Shown: positions 44,494-53,728 of the stretch, one piece after another
Position numbering within the stretch: position 1 is the stretch's first letter
Layout of the letters: each line of letters starts with the position of its first letter
Assembly (NCBI GenBank): GCA_963674835.2
Contig: CAXXKC010000001.1
Coordinates: 868,001 to 932,000, forward strand
Length of the DNA stretch: 64,000 bases
Direction of reading: 5' to 3'
DNA from: G963674835 sp963674835
Lineage (GTDB): Bacteria; Planctomycetota; Planctomycetia; Pirellulales; Thermoguttaceae
The notes under the pieces: generated by a model
Seen by the model: only the letters and a program-made list of their open reading frames with translations
Told to the model about the DNA's origin: nothing
Database searches by the model: none
Made by a program: the position numbers and the translations under genes

Positions 44494-45492
44494 CTACTTG
44501 AGAGTCTTCAAATACTCGATGATTTTCGTGATATCGTCGTCCTTCAGGCGGCCTTTGAAGGTGGGCATGATCGGCTGATAGCCCATGCGCACCTTGGCGG
44601 CCGGCTCGAGGATCGTCTCGCGGATGAGGTTCTCGTCGACCACGGCCGAGCTACCGTCGGAAAATGTGGCCGTCTGGCCGTAGAGCCCCTTGAACGTTGG
44701 GCCGATCTTGGCCGTCCCGTCGGTCGTGTGGCAGGCAAGGCACCCGTTGCGGCGCACCAGGGCCTTGCCAGCCTCGGCCGGACTGAGGTTCTTCATGTGC
44801 TCGGCGGCGTCGCGCAGCCACTTGTCGAACTCGCCCGGCTTGTGCACGACGACGTCGGTCAGCATGTCGGAATGGCTCGTGCCGCAGTATTCGCTACAGT
44901 ACAAACCGTAGGTGCCAGGCTCGCGGGCGTGGAACCAGGTTTCCGTGTAGCGCCCGGGCACCACGTCCATCTTCACGCGGAAGGCCGGAATGAACAGGCT
45001 GTGGATCACGTCTTCCGAACTCATCACCAGGCGGACCGGCCGCTCGACGGGCACGTGCAGTTCGTCGGAGACGAAGCCATTGGGATAGGTGAACGTCCAC
45101 TTCCATTTCTGGCCGGTCACATGGATCTCGTAGGCGTCGCGCGGCGCGATGCGCATGTCCATATAGCCCGTGAACCCCATGTAGAAGATCACGATGACGA
45201 TACCCACGGGAATCGCCGTCCAGGTGAACTCCAACAGGTTGTTGTGGCTCGCATTACCGGGCGCTTCGACGCCTGGCCGGCGGCGATACACGACAACGAA
45301 CACCGCCATCAAGACGACGATGAGTACGAAGAAGAACGTGGAGATGGCCAGAAGGAAATAGAACGCGTCGTCCACGGCGCCGGCAGTGGTCGACTGCGGC
45401 GGAGGCAGCCAGAAGCTGCCGCCCTGCGATTGCGCCAGCGGTAACAGGTTGTCCAAGCCGAGCAAGCCGGCCGCGTCAAGCCGTGGTATCAT
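44494..45492 (-). CDS. ctaC: Cytochrome c oxidase subunit II fused to cytochrome c (caa3 type)
   Basis: A 332-residue protein with two N-terminal helices (about 45-70 and 90-110) and a periplasmic cupredoxin. The CuA motif CSEYCGTSHSDM is complete. A cytochrome c domain is fused at the C-terminus, with the heme motif CLACH near residue 250 and a methionine ligand in MPTF near 312. The fused heme defines a caa3 oxidase, which takes electrons directly from a partner complex. The SCO gene overlaps its start by 17 bp, so copper loading and subunit synthesis are coupled. Confidence 0.94.
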   Translation of the reverse strand: MIPRLDAAGLLGLDNLLPLAQSQGGSFWLPPPQSTTAGAVDDAFYFLLAISTFFFVLIVVLMAVFVVVYRRRPGVEAPGNASHNNLLEFTWTAIPVGIVIVIFYMGFTGYMDMRIAPRDAYEIHVTGQKWKWTFTYPNGFVSDELHVPVERPVRLVMSSEDVIHSLFIPAFRVKMDVVPGRYTETWFHAREPGTYGLYCSEYCGTSHSDMLTDVVVHKPGEFDKWLRDAAEHMKNLSPAEAGKALVRRNGCLACHTTDGTAKIGPTFKGLYGQTATFSDGSSAVVDENLIRETILEPAAKVRMGYQPIMPTFKGRLKDDDITKIIEYLKTLK

Positions 45493-46378
45493 CGGCGGCT
45501 CCTTGATCGTCTTTCCGGTGGGCGCGTTTCTTCTCCCGCCGCCAGAACAGCACGATGGCCCCTCCGAGGACGAAAATGGTGACCACGCCGCCCAGCCGCA
45601 TAATCTTCACGGCGGCCGGTCCGTATCGCCCTCGTGTTTCGTCGTAATGGAAACAATACAGCAACGCGCGGTCCAGCGTCGAGCCGACCTTTCCCTGGCC
45701 AGCCTCGACCAGGGCCAGCCGAAGTGTCTGCGGATCGTACTCGATACCGTACAGATAGCGCGAAACATGCCCGTCCGGCGTGCAAATGAACGCCACGGCC
45801 GGATGCGCGTACTGGCCGGACTGCGGATCGTAGCGATAGCCGAAGCCGATCGCATTGGCCAGCGCGTCGATGTTCTTCTTCGTGCCCGTCAGAAAATGCC
45901 AGCCACCGTCCGAAGCCGGTCGGCCGTAGATCTTCAGATACTTCTCGCGCGTCAGCCGGGCGCGCTCGCGAGTCTCCTTGGGATCGATGCTGACCGTGAC
46001 CAGCTGAAAGTTCTCGCCGATGTTCCACTTCATGTGGCTGAGCCCCTGGAACAACCCAGTCAGTTGCAGCGTGCAGAGCATGGGGCAGTTGGAGTAATTC
46101 ATCGTCAGCAGTACCGGCCGCGTGCCATCGAAGTAGTCGCCGAGCTTGACCGTCTTGCCGTCGGTATCGACGAACGTAAGGTCCAGCGGAATCTGAGCGT
46201 TGGGATGCTCGGTAACGTTGACGTCTTCCAGTTCGCGCGGCGTCGGCTCGATGCGATCGGCGGCCGAGGCTGCGGCGGTCAGCCCGAGGCAAAGCGAAAG
46301 GAGAATTGCGGCACCAACAGCATACGACGCCTTGTGGGGCTCGCTGCGCTCCGCCCACCCTACGGACACTCTTTTCAT
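45476..46378 (-). CDS. SCO1/SenC-family copper chaperone
   Basis: A 300-residue membrane-anchored thioredoxin-fold protein that delivers copper to CuA of the oxidase. The copper ligands are CPMLC in MNYSNCPMLCTLQ and the histidine of YAHPAVAF. A C-terminal helix VVTIFVLGGAIVLFW anchors it in addition to the N-terminal one. The ATG at 46378 overlaps the stop of the preceding gene (ATGA), which settles the start. The first 16 codons contain an interspersed repeat that reads VGWAERSEPH, placed before the hydrophobic core of the signal. It sits between an unknown small protein and coxB in the operon. Confidence 0.9.
   Translation of the reverse strand: MKRVSVGWAERSEPHKASYAVGAAILLSLCLGLTAAASAADRIEPTPRELEDVNVTEHPNAQIPLDLTFVDTDGKTVKLGDYFDGTRPVLLTMNYSNCPMLCTLQLTGLFQGLSHMKWNIGENFQLVTVSIDPKETRERARLTREKYLKIYGRPASDGGWHFLTGTKKNIDALANAIGFGYRYDPQSGQYAHPAVAFICTPDGHVSRYLYGIEYDPQTLRLALVEAGQGKVGSTLDRALLYCFHYDETRGRYGPAAVKIMRLGGVVTIFVLGGAIVLFWRREKKRAHRKDDQGAADDTTA
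46331..46363. repeat. Dispersed repeat encoding the leader of SCO
   Basis: The plus-strand segment starting CTTGTGGGGCTCGCTG and running to CCCACCCTAC encodes, on the minus strand, VGWAERSEPHK. The translation GWAERSE[AP]H is familiar from planctomycete genomes as a dispersed repeat. Here it lies in the N-terminal region of the SCO gene and lengthens its signal peptide. Only one copy is seen in the window. Confidence 0.45.
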
Positions 46379-46716
46379 TTCTGCCCTCCTTCTTTCGCGG
46401 CGGAACTGCCCGTGGGCGCCGGCCCCCGCTCGCCGCCGTACTGCGCGACGACCAGTTCCATGGCACGCTGGATGGGAATGGCTACGAGGCGCTTCTGCTG
46501 GTCGACCCACCGATATTCGGCCAGCTTGATCCGCTCGGCGGCAACCAAGTTGTCCAGTTCCGCATAGGGCCGGCTGACATTCTTGAGATACTCCTGGCTC
46601 TGCTCCGTCGTGTTGACCAGCACCGCCAGGAAAACCACGATCGCAAAGACGAGAATGGCGCCCAGAAAGCCGATGAGCGCCACCAACGGGGTGTTCACGT
46701 CATCGTAGTTGGCCAT
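46375..46716 (-). CDS. Small membrane protein of ACIII-caa3 operon
   Basis: A 113-residue protein with one N-terminal helix (LVALIGFLGAILVFAIVVFLAVLV) and a soluble tail. The tail contains YRWVDQQKRLVAIPIQRAMEL, which resembles a motif seen in small proteins that accompany cytochrome c oxidase or ACIII clusters. It may be an accessory subunit (ActG/H-like) or assembly factor; I do not name it. Its stop overlaps the SCO start by four bases, and ActF ends 20 bp upstream. Confidence 0.65.
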   Translation of the reverse strand: MANYDDVNTPLVALIGFLGAILVFAIVVFLAVLVNTTEQSQEYLKNVSRPYAELDNLVAAERIKLAEYRWVDQQKRLVAIPIQRAMELVVAQYGGERGPAPTGSSAAKEGGQK

Positions 46717-46736
46717 GGCATTTCCTCGCCGTTACG

Positions 46737-47954
46737 TTACACGTTCTCGAAAGCCAGCGATTCCGCCAGCCGTGGGTCCTTCTGCGGCACCAACGACACA
46801 TTGCGGGCCACGCGCACGGTGCCCGCCAGAAACAAGCTCCCCAGCCCCACGATCAGGCACGCGTCGATCAGCCCGAACGTCGGCGACGCGGCCGCGCTGG
46901 GCACGACCAGCCAGTAGACGTCGATCCAGTGGAAAACCAGCAGCCACACGGCCCAGAAGGCCAGCGCCCACTTGCGGCGTTTCATTCCCCGTGGCATCAG
47001 TCCGAAGAACGGAATAATCAGGTTGGCGAACAGAAGCACCAGCGACACGACCGCCCAGCCGCCCGTCTGGCGGATGCGGTAGTAGATCGTCTCCTCCGGG
47101 ATATTCGCGTACCAAATGAGCATGTACTGCGAAAAGGCGATGTATCCCCAGAAGATGACGAAGCCGAACAGCAGCTTGCCCAGGTCGTGGTAATGCTCGT
47201 CGGTGATCGATCGCCCCAGCCAGCCGCGCGACTGGAGCAGCACGGCGGCCAGAATGATCGCCGCCACGCCGGCCACAATGGCGCCCGAGAAGAAGTAAAC
47301 GCCGTAGATCGTGCTGAACCACTTCGGCTCGAGCGACATGAACCAATCGAACGCGGCGAAGGTCACCGTTCCCGCGTAGAGCAGCAGCGCCGGCCCGCTG
47401 TACCGCTCCATGCGGCCGGTCAGCGCGGCGTCGCCCGAGGTGTCCTGCTGGACCGAGCATCGCAGGTAGTACCGCGTCAGCCAGTACCAAACGGCAAAGT
47501 AGAAGACGCACCGCGCGACGAAGAACGGTAGATCCAGGTACACGTGCTTATGCTGCAAGAGCTCGCTTTCGGCCACCACGCGCGGATCGGTCCACGAGTA
47601 GAGGCTGTGGTTGTCCAGCAGCATCGGAATGAGGATGGGCAAGAACAGGATCGCCAGCATGGGTATGTTGGCAGCCAGGATCTCGGCAATCCGGCGCACC
47701 GCCACACTCCAGCCGGCGCGTGCCGCGTGCTGGACCAGCACGAAGAACAAGGCTCCCAGCGAGATGCTCAGATAGAAACCGTAACTGGTCAGGTACGCGT
47801 GGAGGAAGTACGACAGCCGATCGCCGCGCAGCGAACCCATGATGGCGGCCAGCGCCAACGCCGCCAATCCGACGACCGACAGCAGGGCCGCCGCACGGTC
47901 GCCCCAGCCGTCCAGTCTCGTTCGCTCGTCGGCGTTGGAAATCGCGGTCCTCAA
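46737..47954 (-). CDS. actF: Alternative complex III subunit ActF (quinone-binding, NrfD-like)
   Basis: A 405-residue polytopic protein with about ten helices. ActF is one of the two integral subunits of the quinol:cytochrome c oxidoreductase and is distantly related to NrfD. Patterns such as FDWFMSLEPKWFSTIYGVYFF and FGFVIFWGYIAFSQYMLIWY are characteristic of this subunit. The start is a TTG at 47954 with AAAGGA eight bases upstream. It follows the fused ActD-ActE gene by 21 bp. Confidence 0.88.
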   Translation of the reverse strand: MRTAISNADERTRLDGWGDRAAALLSVVGLAALALAAIMGSLRGDRLSYFLHAYLTSYGFYLSISLGALFFVLVQHAARAGWSVAVRRIAEILAANIPMLAILFLPILIPMLLDNHSLYSWTDPRVVAESELLQHKHVYLDLPFFVARCVFYFAVWYWLTRYYLRCSVQQDTSGDAALTGRMERYSGPALLLYAGTVTFAAFDWFMSLEPKWFSTIYGVYFFSGAIVAGVAAIILAAVLLQSRGWLGRSITDEHYHDLGKLLFGFVIFWGYIAFSQYMLIWYANIPEETIYYRIRQTGGWAVVSLVLLFANLIIPFFGLMPRGMKRRKWALAFWAVWLLVFHWIDVYWLVVPSAAASPTFGLIDACLIVGLGSLFLAGTVRVARNVSLVPQKDPRLAESLAFENV

Positions 47955-47975
47955 TTCGGCGGTCCTTTCGATAAC

Positions 47976-49202
47976 TCAGCGTAGTTTGTCTCGCATGTCG
48001 GCCGGCACGTCTTCGAGCGTCGTCTGCTGGCTGCGCTGCAGTGCCTTGACGTACAGGACGATGTCCCAACGGTCCTCGACGGGTATCTGCGAACCGTAGG
48101 CCGGCATCGTGCGAATGCCGTTGGTGATCGTGTTGAAGATCTGCCCGATCGGCTGCTGCCGAACACTCTCCGCTTCGATCGACAGTGGTGGCACCCAGTT
48201 GGCCTCACCCCGCTGCGCCGCGCGGGCGGCAACCATGCCGTTTCCATCGCCGGCCAGTCCGTGGCAAGGAGCGCAGTACACGCCGAAACGCTCCTGGCCC
48301 CGCTGCATCGCGTACGTGTCGACCGCAGTGGGAAACTTTGAGACCCACTCCTGGCCCACCTTACCCAAGTACAACGCGGTGTCGGCATCCAGCTCGCCCT
48401 GGGCAACGGTTCCTGGCACCGGCGGACGATCCGCGCGCCCATCGGTGAACAGTGGACTCGTCGTCTGCGTCTTGTACTTCGGCTGCTTGTCCATGTCCAT
48501 GATCGGATGCAGCCGGGGCGACCGTTTCGGCCCGGAGCGATACCAGGCAATGCTCAGCGGCGGCAATAGCGCCAATACGGTGAACGTCGCCACAGCCCAA
48601 TAGATGGCGCGCGGAATCTTCCGACCCTTGACGGGCTCGGGGCACACGTCCACGGCCACGGCTCCGGCCTCAACCAGAAGCCGCATCGTGGCCTCGCGGT
48701 CGAATTTCGGGTCGCGGGCGCCGATCGACAAGAAGAACCCGTCGGTCGTCATTTGCCCGAACCGCGTGTTCTCCAGCGTCGGGTGCCAGAACTCCGGAAG
48801 CCGATTCAACGCCAGCGAGCCGAAGAACGTCGTCAACGCCGCGAACAGCACGATCACCTCGAAGGTCACCGGAATGTCGGCCGGCAGGCTGAAAAGCGGC
48901 TTGCCGCTGATCAGGTACGGAAAATCGATCGCGTTGGTCCACCACTGCAGCCCGATCGCGGCGAGGGCACCGGTCATGCCGGCTCCGAGCACGAGCCACG
49001 GCAGGATCGTGGGCCGAATGCCCATGGCGCGATCCATCCCGTGGACGGGAAACGGCGAGTGCGTGTCCCAGTCGCGGTAGCCGGCGTCGCGGACTTGGGC
49101 GGCCGCTTCCAGCAGCTCGTCCGGTCCGGCGTACTGCGCCACCAAGGCGGCGATCGCCTCGCTCGGTTCGTTCGGGTTGGTTGGAGCCGTTTCGGTCATC
49201 AT
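47976..49202 (-). CDS. Fused ActD-ActE: DUF3341 membrane subunit plus monoheme cytochrome c
   Basis: A 408-residue protein. The first about 175 residues are ActD (DUF3341): YRDWDTHSPFPVHGMDRAMG, two transmembrane segments (about 70-90 and 110-130) and GQMTTDGFFLSIG. A further helix (about 200-220) leads to the periplasmic part, which carries a cytochrome c with heme motif CAPCH near 310 and a Met ligand in MPAYG near 365. In Rhodothermus ActD and ActE are separate proteins, so this is a natural fusion, with both halves intact and no internal stop. The gene lies 10 bp after actC. Confidence 0.88.
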   Translation of the reverse strand: MMTETAPTNPNEPSEAIAALVAQYAGPDELLEAAAQVRDAGYRDWDTHSPFPVHGMDRAMGIRPTILPWLVLGAGMTGALAAIGLQWWTNAIDFPYLISGKPLFSLPADIPVTFEVIVLFAALTTFFGSLALNRLPEFWHPTLENTRFGQMTTDGFFLSIGARDPKFDREATMRLLVEAGAVAVDVCPEPVKGRKIPRAIYWAVATFTVLALLPPLSIAWYRSGPKRSPRLHPIMDMDKQPKYKTQTTSPLFTDGRADRPPVPGTVAQGELDADTALYLGKVGQEWVSKFPTAVDTYAMQRGQERFGVYCAPCHGLAGDGNGMVAARAAQRGEANWVPPLSIEAESVRQQPIGQIFNTITNGIRTMPAYGSQIPVEDRWDIVLYVKALQRSQQTTLEDVPADMRDKLR

Positions 49203-49212
49203 ACCGTCTCAA

Positions 49213-50691
49213 TCACAACGCGCGATCGCTCCCGGAAACCTCGTTCTGCCCGTGACCGGCCTCGTGCTGCCGGCCAACACCGTCGGCCTCGGCCAATGCC
49301 ACCGCGTCGGGCGCCGAATGCGGCAGGATGGCCTTCACCTCCGCCATGGCCACCATGGGCAAGTACCGGCAGAACAACAGGAACAACGTGAAGAACAGTC
49401 CGAAGCTGCCGATGAACATGGTGATATCGATCGCCGTGGGTCGGAAATATCCCCAACTGGACGGCAGGAAATCGCGGCTCAGCGACGTCACCACGATCAC
49501 GAACCGTTCGAACCACATACCCACGTTGACCAGAATCACGACGATGAACATCATCCACGGCGTCGTTCGCACCTTTTTGAACCAGAAGGCCTGCGGTGCG
49601 ATCACGTTGCAACTAACCATGATCCAAAAGGCCCACCAGTACGGACCCAGCGCCCGGTTCAACAGCACGAACTGCTCGTAGGGATTTCCGCCGTACCAGG
49701 CGATGAACACCTCGATCAGGTACGAATACCCGACGATGCAGCCCGTGGTGAGGATGATCTTGTTCATGTTTTCCAGGTGGCGGATCGTTACGAGGTCCTT
49801 CAGCCCGAAGTACGCCCGGGCGGGAACCATCAGCGTGACCACCATGGCAAACCCGCTGAAGATGGCCCCAGCGACGAAGTAGGGCGGAAAGATCGTCGAA
49901 TGCCAACCTGGCAACTGCGCGACGGCGAAATCGAAGCTCACGACCGAGTGTACGCTCAGCACCAGCGGCGTGGCCAACGCGGCCAGCAACAAGTACGCCC
50001 GCTCGTAACGGTGCCACTGCCGGCCCGAGCCTCGCCATCCGAGCGCGAAGATGCCAAAGGTCAGCTTGCGCCAGTAGCCGACCGCCCGGTCCCGAAACGT
50101 CGCCAAGTCCGGAATCATGCCCAGGTACCAGAACATCAGCGAAACGGTGCCGTACGTGCTGACGGCGACCATGTCCCAGACCAGCGGGCTGCGGAAGTTC
50201 GGCCAGACGGCCATCTGATTCGGATAGGGAGCCACCCAGTAGATGAACCACACGCGGCCCACGTGGATTGCCGGGAAGATTCCCGCACAGGCGACCGCGA
50301 ACAGCGTCATCGCCTCGGCAAACCGGTTGATGCTCGTGCGCCAGCGCTGCCGGAACAGGAAGAGGATGGCCGAAATGAGCGTGCCCGCGTGACCGATGCC
50401 AATCCAGAAGACGAAGTTGACGATCGGCCATCCCCAAGCGACCGGAATGTTGTTCCCCCACACGCCCACGCCCGTGCCGATCAGGTAGACGACTGCCAGC
50501 ATCAGCGCCAGGGTGGCGGTTGAAGAGATGGCAAAGGCCACGTACCAGCCCAACGGCGGACGCGGACGTTCGGCGATGCCCGAAATCGTCTCGGTGATCG
50601 TCACAAACGTCTGGCCGCCGGTCGTCAGCGGTGCCCGGCGCCTCGGGTCGCTCGTCGTGTTGTCGTCAAACGTCGTGGCAACGGTGGTCAT
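49213..50691 (-). CDS. actC: Alternative complex III subunit ActC (NrfD-like)
   Basis: A 492-residue integral membrane protein of the NrfD/PsrC family with ten expected helices. It provides a quinol site of the alternative complex III. Typical pieces are GNNIPVAWGWPIVNFVFWIG, AGTLISAILFLFRQRWRTSI and SVHSVVSFDFAVAQLPGWHS. The last of these leads into TIFPPYFVAGAI. The gene begins one base after the ActB stop codon and is followed by the fused ActDE gene after 10 bp. Confidence 0.93.
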   Translation of the reverse strand: MTTVATTFDDNTTSDPRRRAPLTTGGQTFVTITETISGIAERPRPPLGWYVAFAISSTATLALMLAVVYLIGTGVGVWGNNIPVAWGWPIVNFVFWIGIGHAGTLISAILFLFRQRWRTSINRFAEAMTLFAVACAGIFPAIHVGRVWFIYWVAPYPNQMAVWPNFRSPLVWDMVAVSTYGTVSLMFWYLGMIPDLATFRDRAVGYWRKLTFGIFALGWRGSGRQWHRYERAYLLLAALATPLVLSVHSVVSFDFAVAQLPGWHSTIFPPYFVAGAIFSGFAMVVTLMVPARAYFGLKDLVTIRHLENMNKIILTTGCIVGYSYLIEVFIAWYGGNPYEQFVLLNRALGPYWWAFWIMVSCNVIAPQAFWFKKVRTTPWMMFIVVILVNVGMWFERFVIVVTSLSRDFLPSSWGYFRPTAIDITMFIGSFGLFFTLFLLFCRYLPMVAMAEVKAILPHSAPDAVALAEADGVGRQHEAGHGQNEVSGSDRAL

Positions 50692-50692
50692 T

Positions 50693-53600
50693 TCACGCGT
50701 CTTCCAATTCCGCGTTCGGGTTGCGGATCTTGGCGAGGTAACGGGTGCGCGGCTTGATGTTCAGTTCGGCCAGCAGCGAATAGGCACGGTCGCTCGCCTG
50801 GCGACGCGAAACCCCGCTGGCACGGTCCGACAGGTCGCCAAATACGATCGCGCCGCTGGGGCAGACCTGTTGGCAGGCCGTGCGAATCTCTCCGTCGGCA
50901 ATCGGGCGGCGCTGGTTCTTGGCCTCGATCTTCGCCACCTCAATCCGCTGAACGCAGTAGGTGCACTTCTCCATAACCCCCCGGCCGCGCACGGTCACCT
51001 GGGGATTGTTCACCATCTTCAGCAGCTCGTTGGCCGGCTCTTCCAGGTTCTTGTGATAGTTGAAGAAGTTGAACCGCCGCACCTTGAATGGGCAGTTGTT
51101 CGAGCAATAGCGGGTGCCGATGCAGCGATTGTAGACCATGTCGTTGAGGCCCTCGCGGTTGTGCATCGTCGCCGCCACCGGGCACACCTGCTCGCACGGA
51201 GCGTTCTCGCACTGCTGGCAAAGCACAACCTGGTGGTTGGCCCGCGGCCGCTCGGGATCGCCGACGAAGTACCGGTCCACGCGAAGCCAGTGCATCTCGC
51301 GACCCTGGCGCACATGCTCGCGGCCCACGACGGGCACATTGTTCTCCGCCTGGCACGCAACGGCACAAGCCCCACAGCCGATGCACTTCGACAGGTCGAT
51401 CGACAGCCCCCAGCGGTGCCCCGAGAACGAAGGCTCTTCCCAGAGCGCGGCCATCGGCGGGTGCTCGCCCGAATGCTCGGCGAACTCCGGATGTTGGCGG
51501 TAGTGCTCCAGCGTTGCTTCCCGGATCAACTCCCCGACGCGCGCGTCGCGGGCCCTTAGCCCAACCAGATCGATGGCGTGGTGGTCTTGCGTCGTCGCCA
51601 AGGAGTACGGTTGGCCCGTCGGCTCGACGGTCAGGCCGGCGTCGAAGTCCAAGGCGTCGCTCGTCCGCAGTCGATACGTGTCGGCACCGACGGGGGCAAC
51701 CCCCTGCGAAACATCGCCACCCACGGAACCCGCGGCCTGGCGACCGTAACCCAGCGCCACCGCCACAGAGCCGGCCGCCTGCCCCGGAAGCACATAGGCC
51801 GGCATGAGCAGTTCGCGGCCCCGGTAGCTCAGTCGCACCATGCTCTCATTTTGCACGCCCAGCGAGGCCGCCGTGGCAGGACTCAACAGCGCGGCGTTAT
51901 CCCAAGTGAGCTTCGTGATCGGCTCGGGCATCTCCTGAAGCCACGCGTTGTTCGCGTAGCGGCCGTCGTAGACCGGCGCGCTGCGGATGAACACGATTTC
52001 GAGGTCATGCTGCTCCGAGGAGGGCAGGGGAGTCGCCGCTGGTTGCGAGCCCGAACTCGGCGAAGCCTTCGCGTCCGCCGCTTGCAGTTCCGGCCGCTGT
52101 GGAGACCAGGCACTGTCCTTGAGCAGTCCGGCATGCACCGTTTCGCGCCAGCGGGCGTCGAGGTCACCAGAGCCGGCCAACTCGCCGAACGTTGCCCGCA
52201 CTTGGTCCATCGCCGAGGGCGTCTGATCGCCGAGAACGAGCGACACGACTTCCAAGGCCGAGCGGCCGCCAAGCAACGGCTCGATCAGCGGCTGCACGAC
52301 GCTATACGTGCCATCCCACGACCGCGCATCGCCCCACGATTCCAGGTAGTGGGCCTGCGGCAGGTGCCAAGCGCATTGCCGTGCCGTCTCGTCGGCGTAG
52401 AGGCCAAGATGGATCGCGGTCTTCACGTTGGCCAGCGCCTTCTCGAAGTCGAGATCGGCCGGGGCGTTGTAGACGGGGTTGCCTCCAAGGATCAGCAGCG
52501 TTTGGACCTTGCCGGCGTGCATGTCGGCCGCCAGCAAGCGGATCGCGTCGCGATGGGTCGGACGCTGGGCGTCCGGCTCGTCAAAATAGACGACCGTCTC
52601 ACCCGCGTTACCTAGCGCCGCATTGATCCGGCACACGGTGGCGTGCACCTCGGGCGGCTGCTGCGGACCCACCGTCACAACGCTTCGCCCTCGATGGGCG
52701 ACAAGGTCCTTGGCGATTGCCCTCAGATAACGATCGGCCTCATCCCCGGCCGGCGAATCGCCGACCTTTCCCCCGTCGATGACCGCCTTCTCCAAGGCAG
52801 CCGCGAACGGGCCGATCTGGCCGCTCCGCAGCGGGAGGCGGTGATCGGCTGCCGATCCGGTCACGCTGTAGCTACTCTCCACCGCGTACAAGCGGTTCAT
52901 CTGACCGTGGATCCCTTCGCGTCCCTGGGCGAAGTCGCGGGCGTACTCCACGGCGGCCGGATGCGAAAGCAGCATGTCGTCATCCAAAACGACGATCACT
53001 TCGGCGCCGCGAAGTTTGAAATGCGGTCGATAGGGTTTGCCGAAGGCCAGGGCCGTTCCCAATCGCTCGTTGTCGCGCGAGAACGGCTCGTATTCCAACC
53101 ACGTCGCCTTCGGAAACGCCTTCGGCAATTGCGCGCGTTGGCGCGCCAAGGTCGGCGAGCTGCTTCCCTCGGCCAGGACCACAAACCCTTCGCCGCCGCT
53201 CTTGGAAAGCTCGCCGAAGTGTGCCCGAGCGAACTGGACGAACTGCTGCCACTGCTGGGACCTCGGCCCTTGGTCCGTGCGCTGCAGCGGATGCGCGCTG
53301 CGGTCCGGATCGTATAGCTGTAGGATGGAGGCCTGCGTCAACGCGCTGGTGCCACCCAAGCTCTGCGGATGGGCCGGATTGCCCTCGATCTTGATCGGCC
53401 GGCCGTCGACCGACGTAACCAATAGTCCGACCGCCGCCGAGCCCAAATCGATGGCCGTGGCAAACCGCTGAGGCTCGCCCGGCACGCGATCGACCGACCG
53501 CTTGGATTCCGGCACCAGCTCTGTTTTGGGCCAATGGCAACCGCCCGCGGCGCCGGCCAGCGCCAACGAGGCGCCCATCAACTGGAGCCAGCGTCGGCGC

Positions 53601-53728
53601 GTCACCCCGCCCGCATCGGCCTCGGCCGGGAACTCGGCCTCCAAAAAGGCGCGAAACTGGGGCTCATCGGCCAACTCGGCCAAACTGCGCCAGCGGCGGT
53701 TCGATTGCGGCTTCTCTAACGATGACAT
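50693..53728 (-). CDS. actB: Alternative complex III subunit ActB (Mo-less oxidoreductase plus iron-sulfur domain)
   Basis: A 1011-residue peripheral subunit exported by the Tat route (RRRWLQLMGASLALAGAAGGC, with a lipobox-like end). The first 700 or so residues resemble molybdopterin oxidoreductases but lack the ligand set for molybdenum, as in other ActB. The C-terminal about 250 residues bind iron-sulfur clusters: CIGCGACAVAC, CQQCENAPCEQVC, CIGTRYCSNNC and KCTYC with CQQVCPSGA. The ATG at 53728 is used because MSSLEKPQSNRRWRSL starts the usual short pre-Tat segment. The longer frame to 54022 would cover most of the upstream actA. The stop is one base from the actC start, and the start overlaps the actA stop by 13 bp. 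Confidence 0.94.
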   Translation of the reverse strand: MSSLEKPQSNRRWRSLAELADEPQFRAFLEAEFPAEADAGGVTRRRWLQLMGASLALAGAAGGCHWPKTELVPESKRSVDRVPGEPQRFATAIDLGSAAVGLLVTSVDGRPIKIEGNPAHPQSLGGTSALTQASILQLYDPDRSAHPLQRTDQGPRSQQWQQFVQFARAHFGELSKSGGEGFVVLAEGSSSPTLARQRAQLPKAFPKATWLEYEPFSRDNERLGTALAFGKPYRPHFKLRGAEVIVVLDDDMLLSHPAAVEYARDFAQGREGIHGQMNRLYAVESSYSVTGSAADHRLPLRSGQIGPFAAALEKAVIDGGKVGDSPAGDEADRYLRAIAKDLVAHRGRSVVTVGPQQPPEVHATVCRINAALGNAGETVVYFDEPDAQRPTHRDAIRLLAADMHAGKVQTLLILGGNPVYNAPADLDFEKALANVKTAIHLGLYADETARQCAWHLPQAHYLESWGDARSWDGTYSVVQPLIEPLLGGRSALEVVSLVLGDQTPSAMDQVRATFGELAGSGDLDARWRETVHAGLLKDSAWSPQRPELQAADAKASPSSGSQPAATPLPSSEQHDLEIVFIRSAPVYDGRYANNAWLQEMPEPITKLTWDNAALLSPATAASLGVQNESMVRLSYRGRELLMPAYVLPGQAAGSVAVALGYGRQAAGSVGGDVSQGVAPVGADTYRLRTSDALDFDAGLTVEPTGQPYSLATTQDHHAIDLVGLRARDARVGELIREATLEHYRQHPEFAEHSGEHPPMAALWEEPSFSGHRWGLSIDLSKCIGCGACAVACQAENNVPVVGREHVRQGREMHWLRVDRYFVGDPERPRANHQVVLCQQCENAPCEQVCPVAATMHNREGLNDMVYNRCIGTRYCSNNCPFKVRRFNFFNYHKNLEEPANELLKMVNNPQVTVRGRGVMEKCTYCVQRIEVAKIEAKNQRRPIADGEIRTACQQVCPSGAIVFGDLSDRASGVSRRQASDRAYSLLAELNIKPRTRYLAKIRNPNAELEDA

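Noticed and set aside
43062..44501. 479-codon plus-strand frame, acidic and Q/E-rich
   Set aside because: It is antisense to coxA, with no recognisable domain and no ribosome binding site.
49177..50523. 448-codon plus-strand frame
   Set aside because: It is antisense to actC; the composition is typical of a shadow frame.
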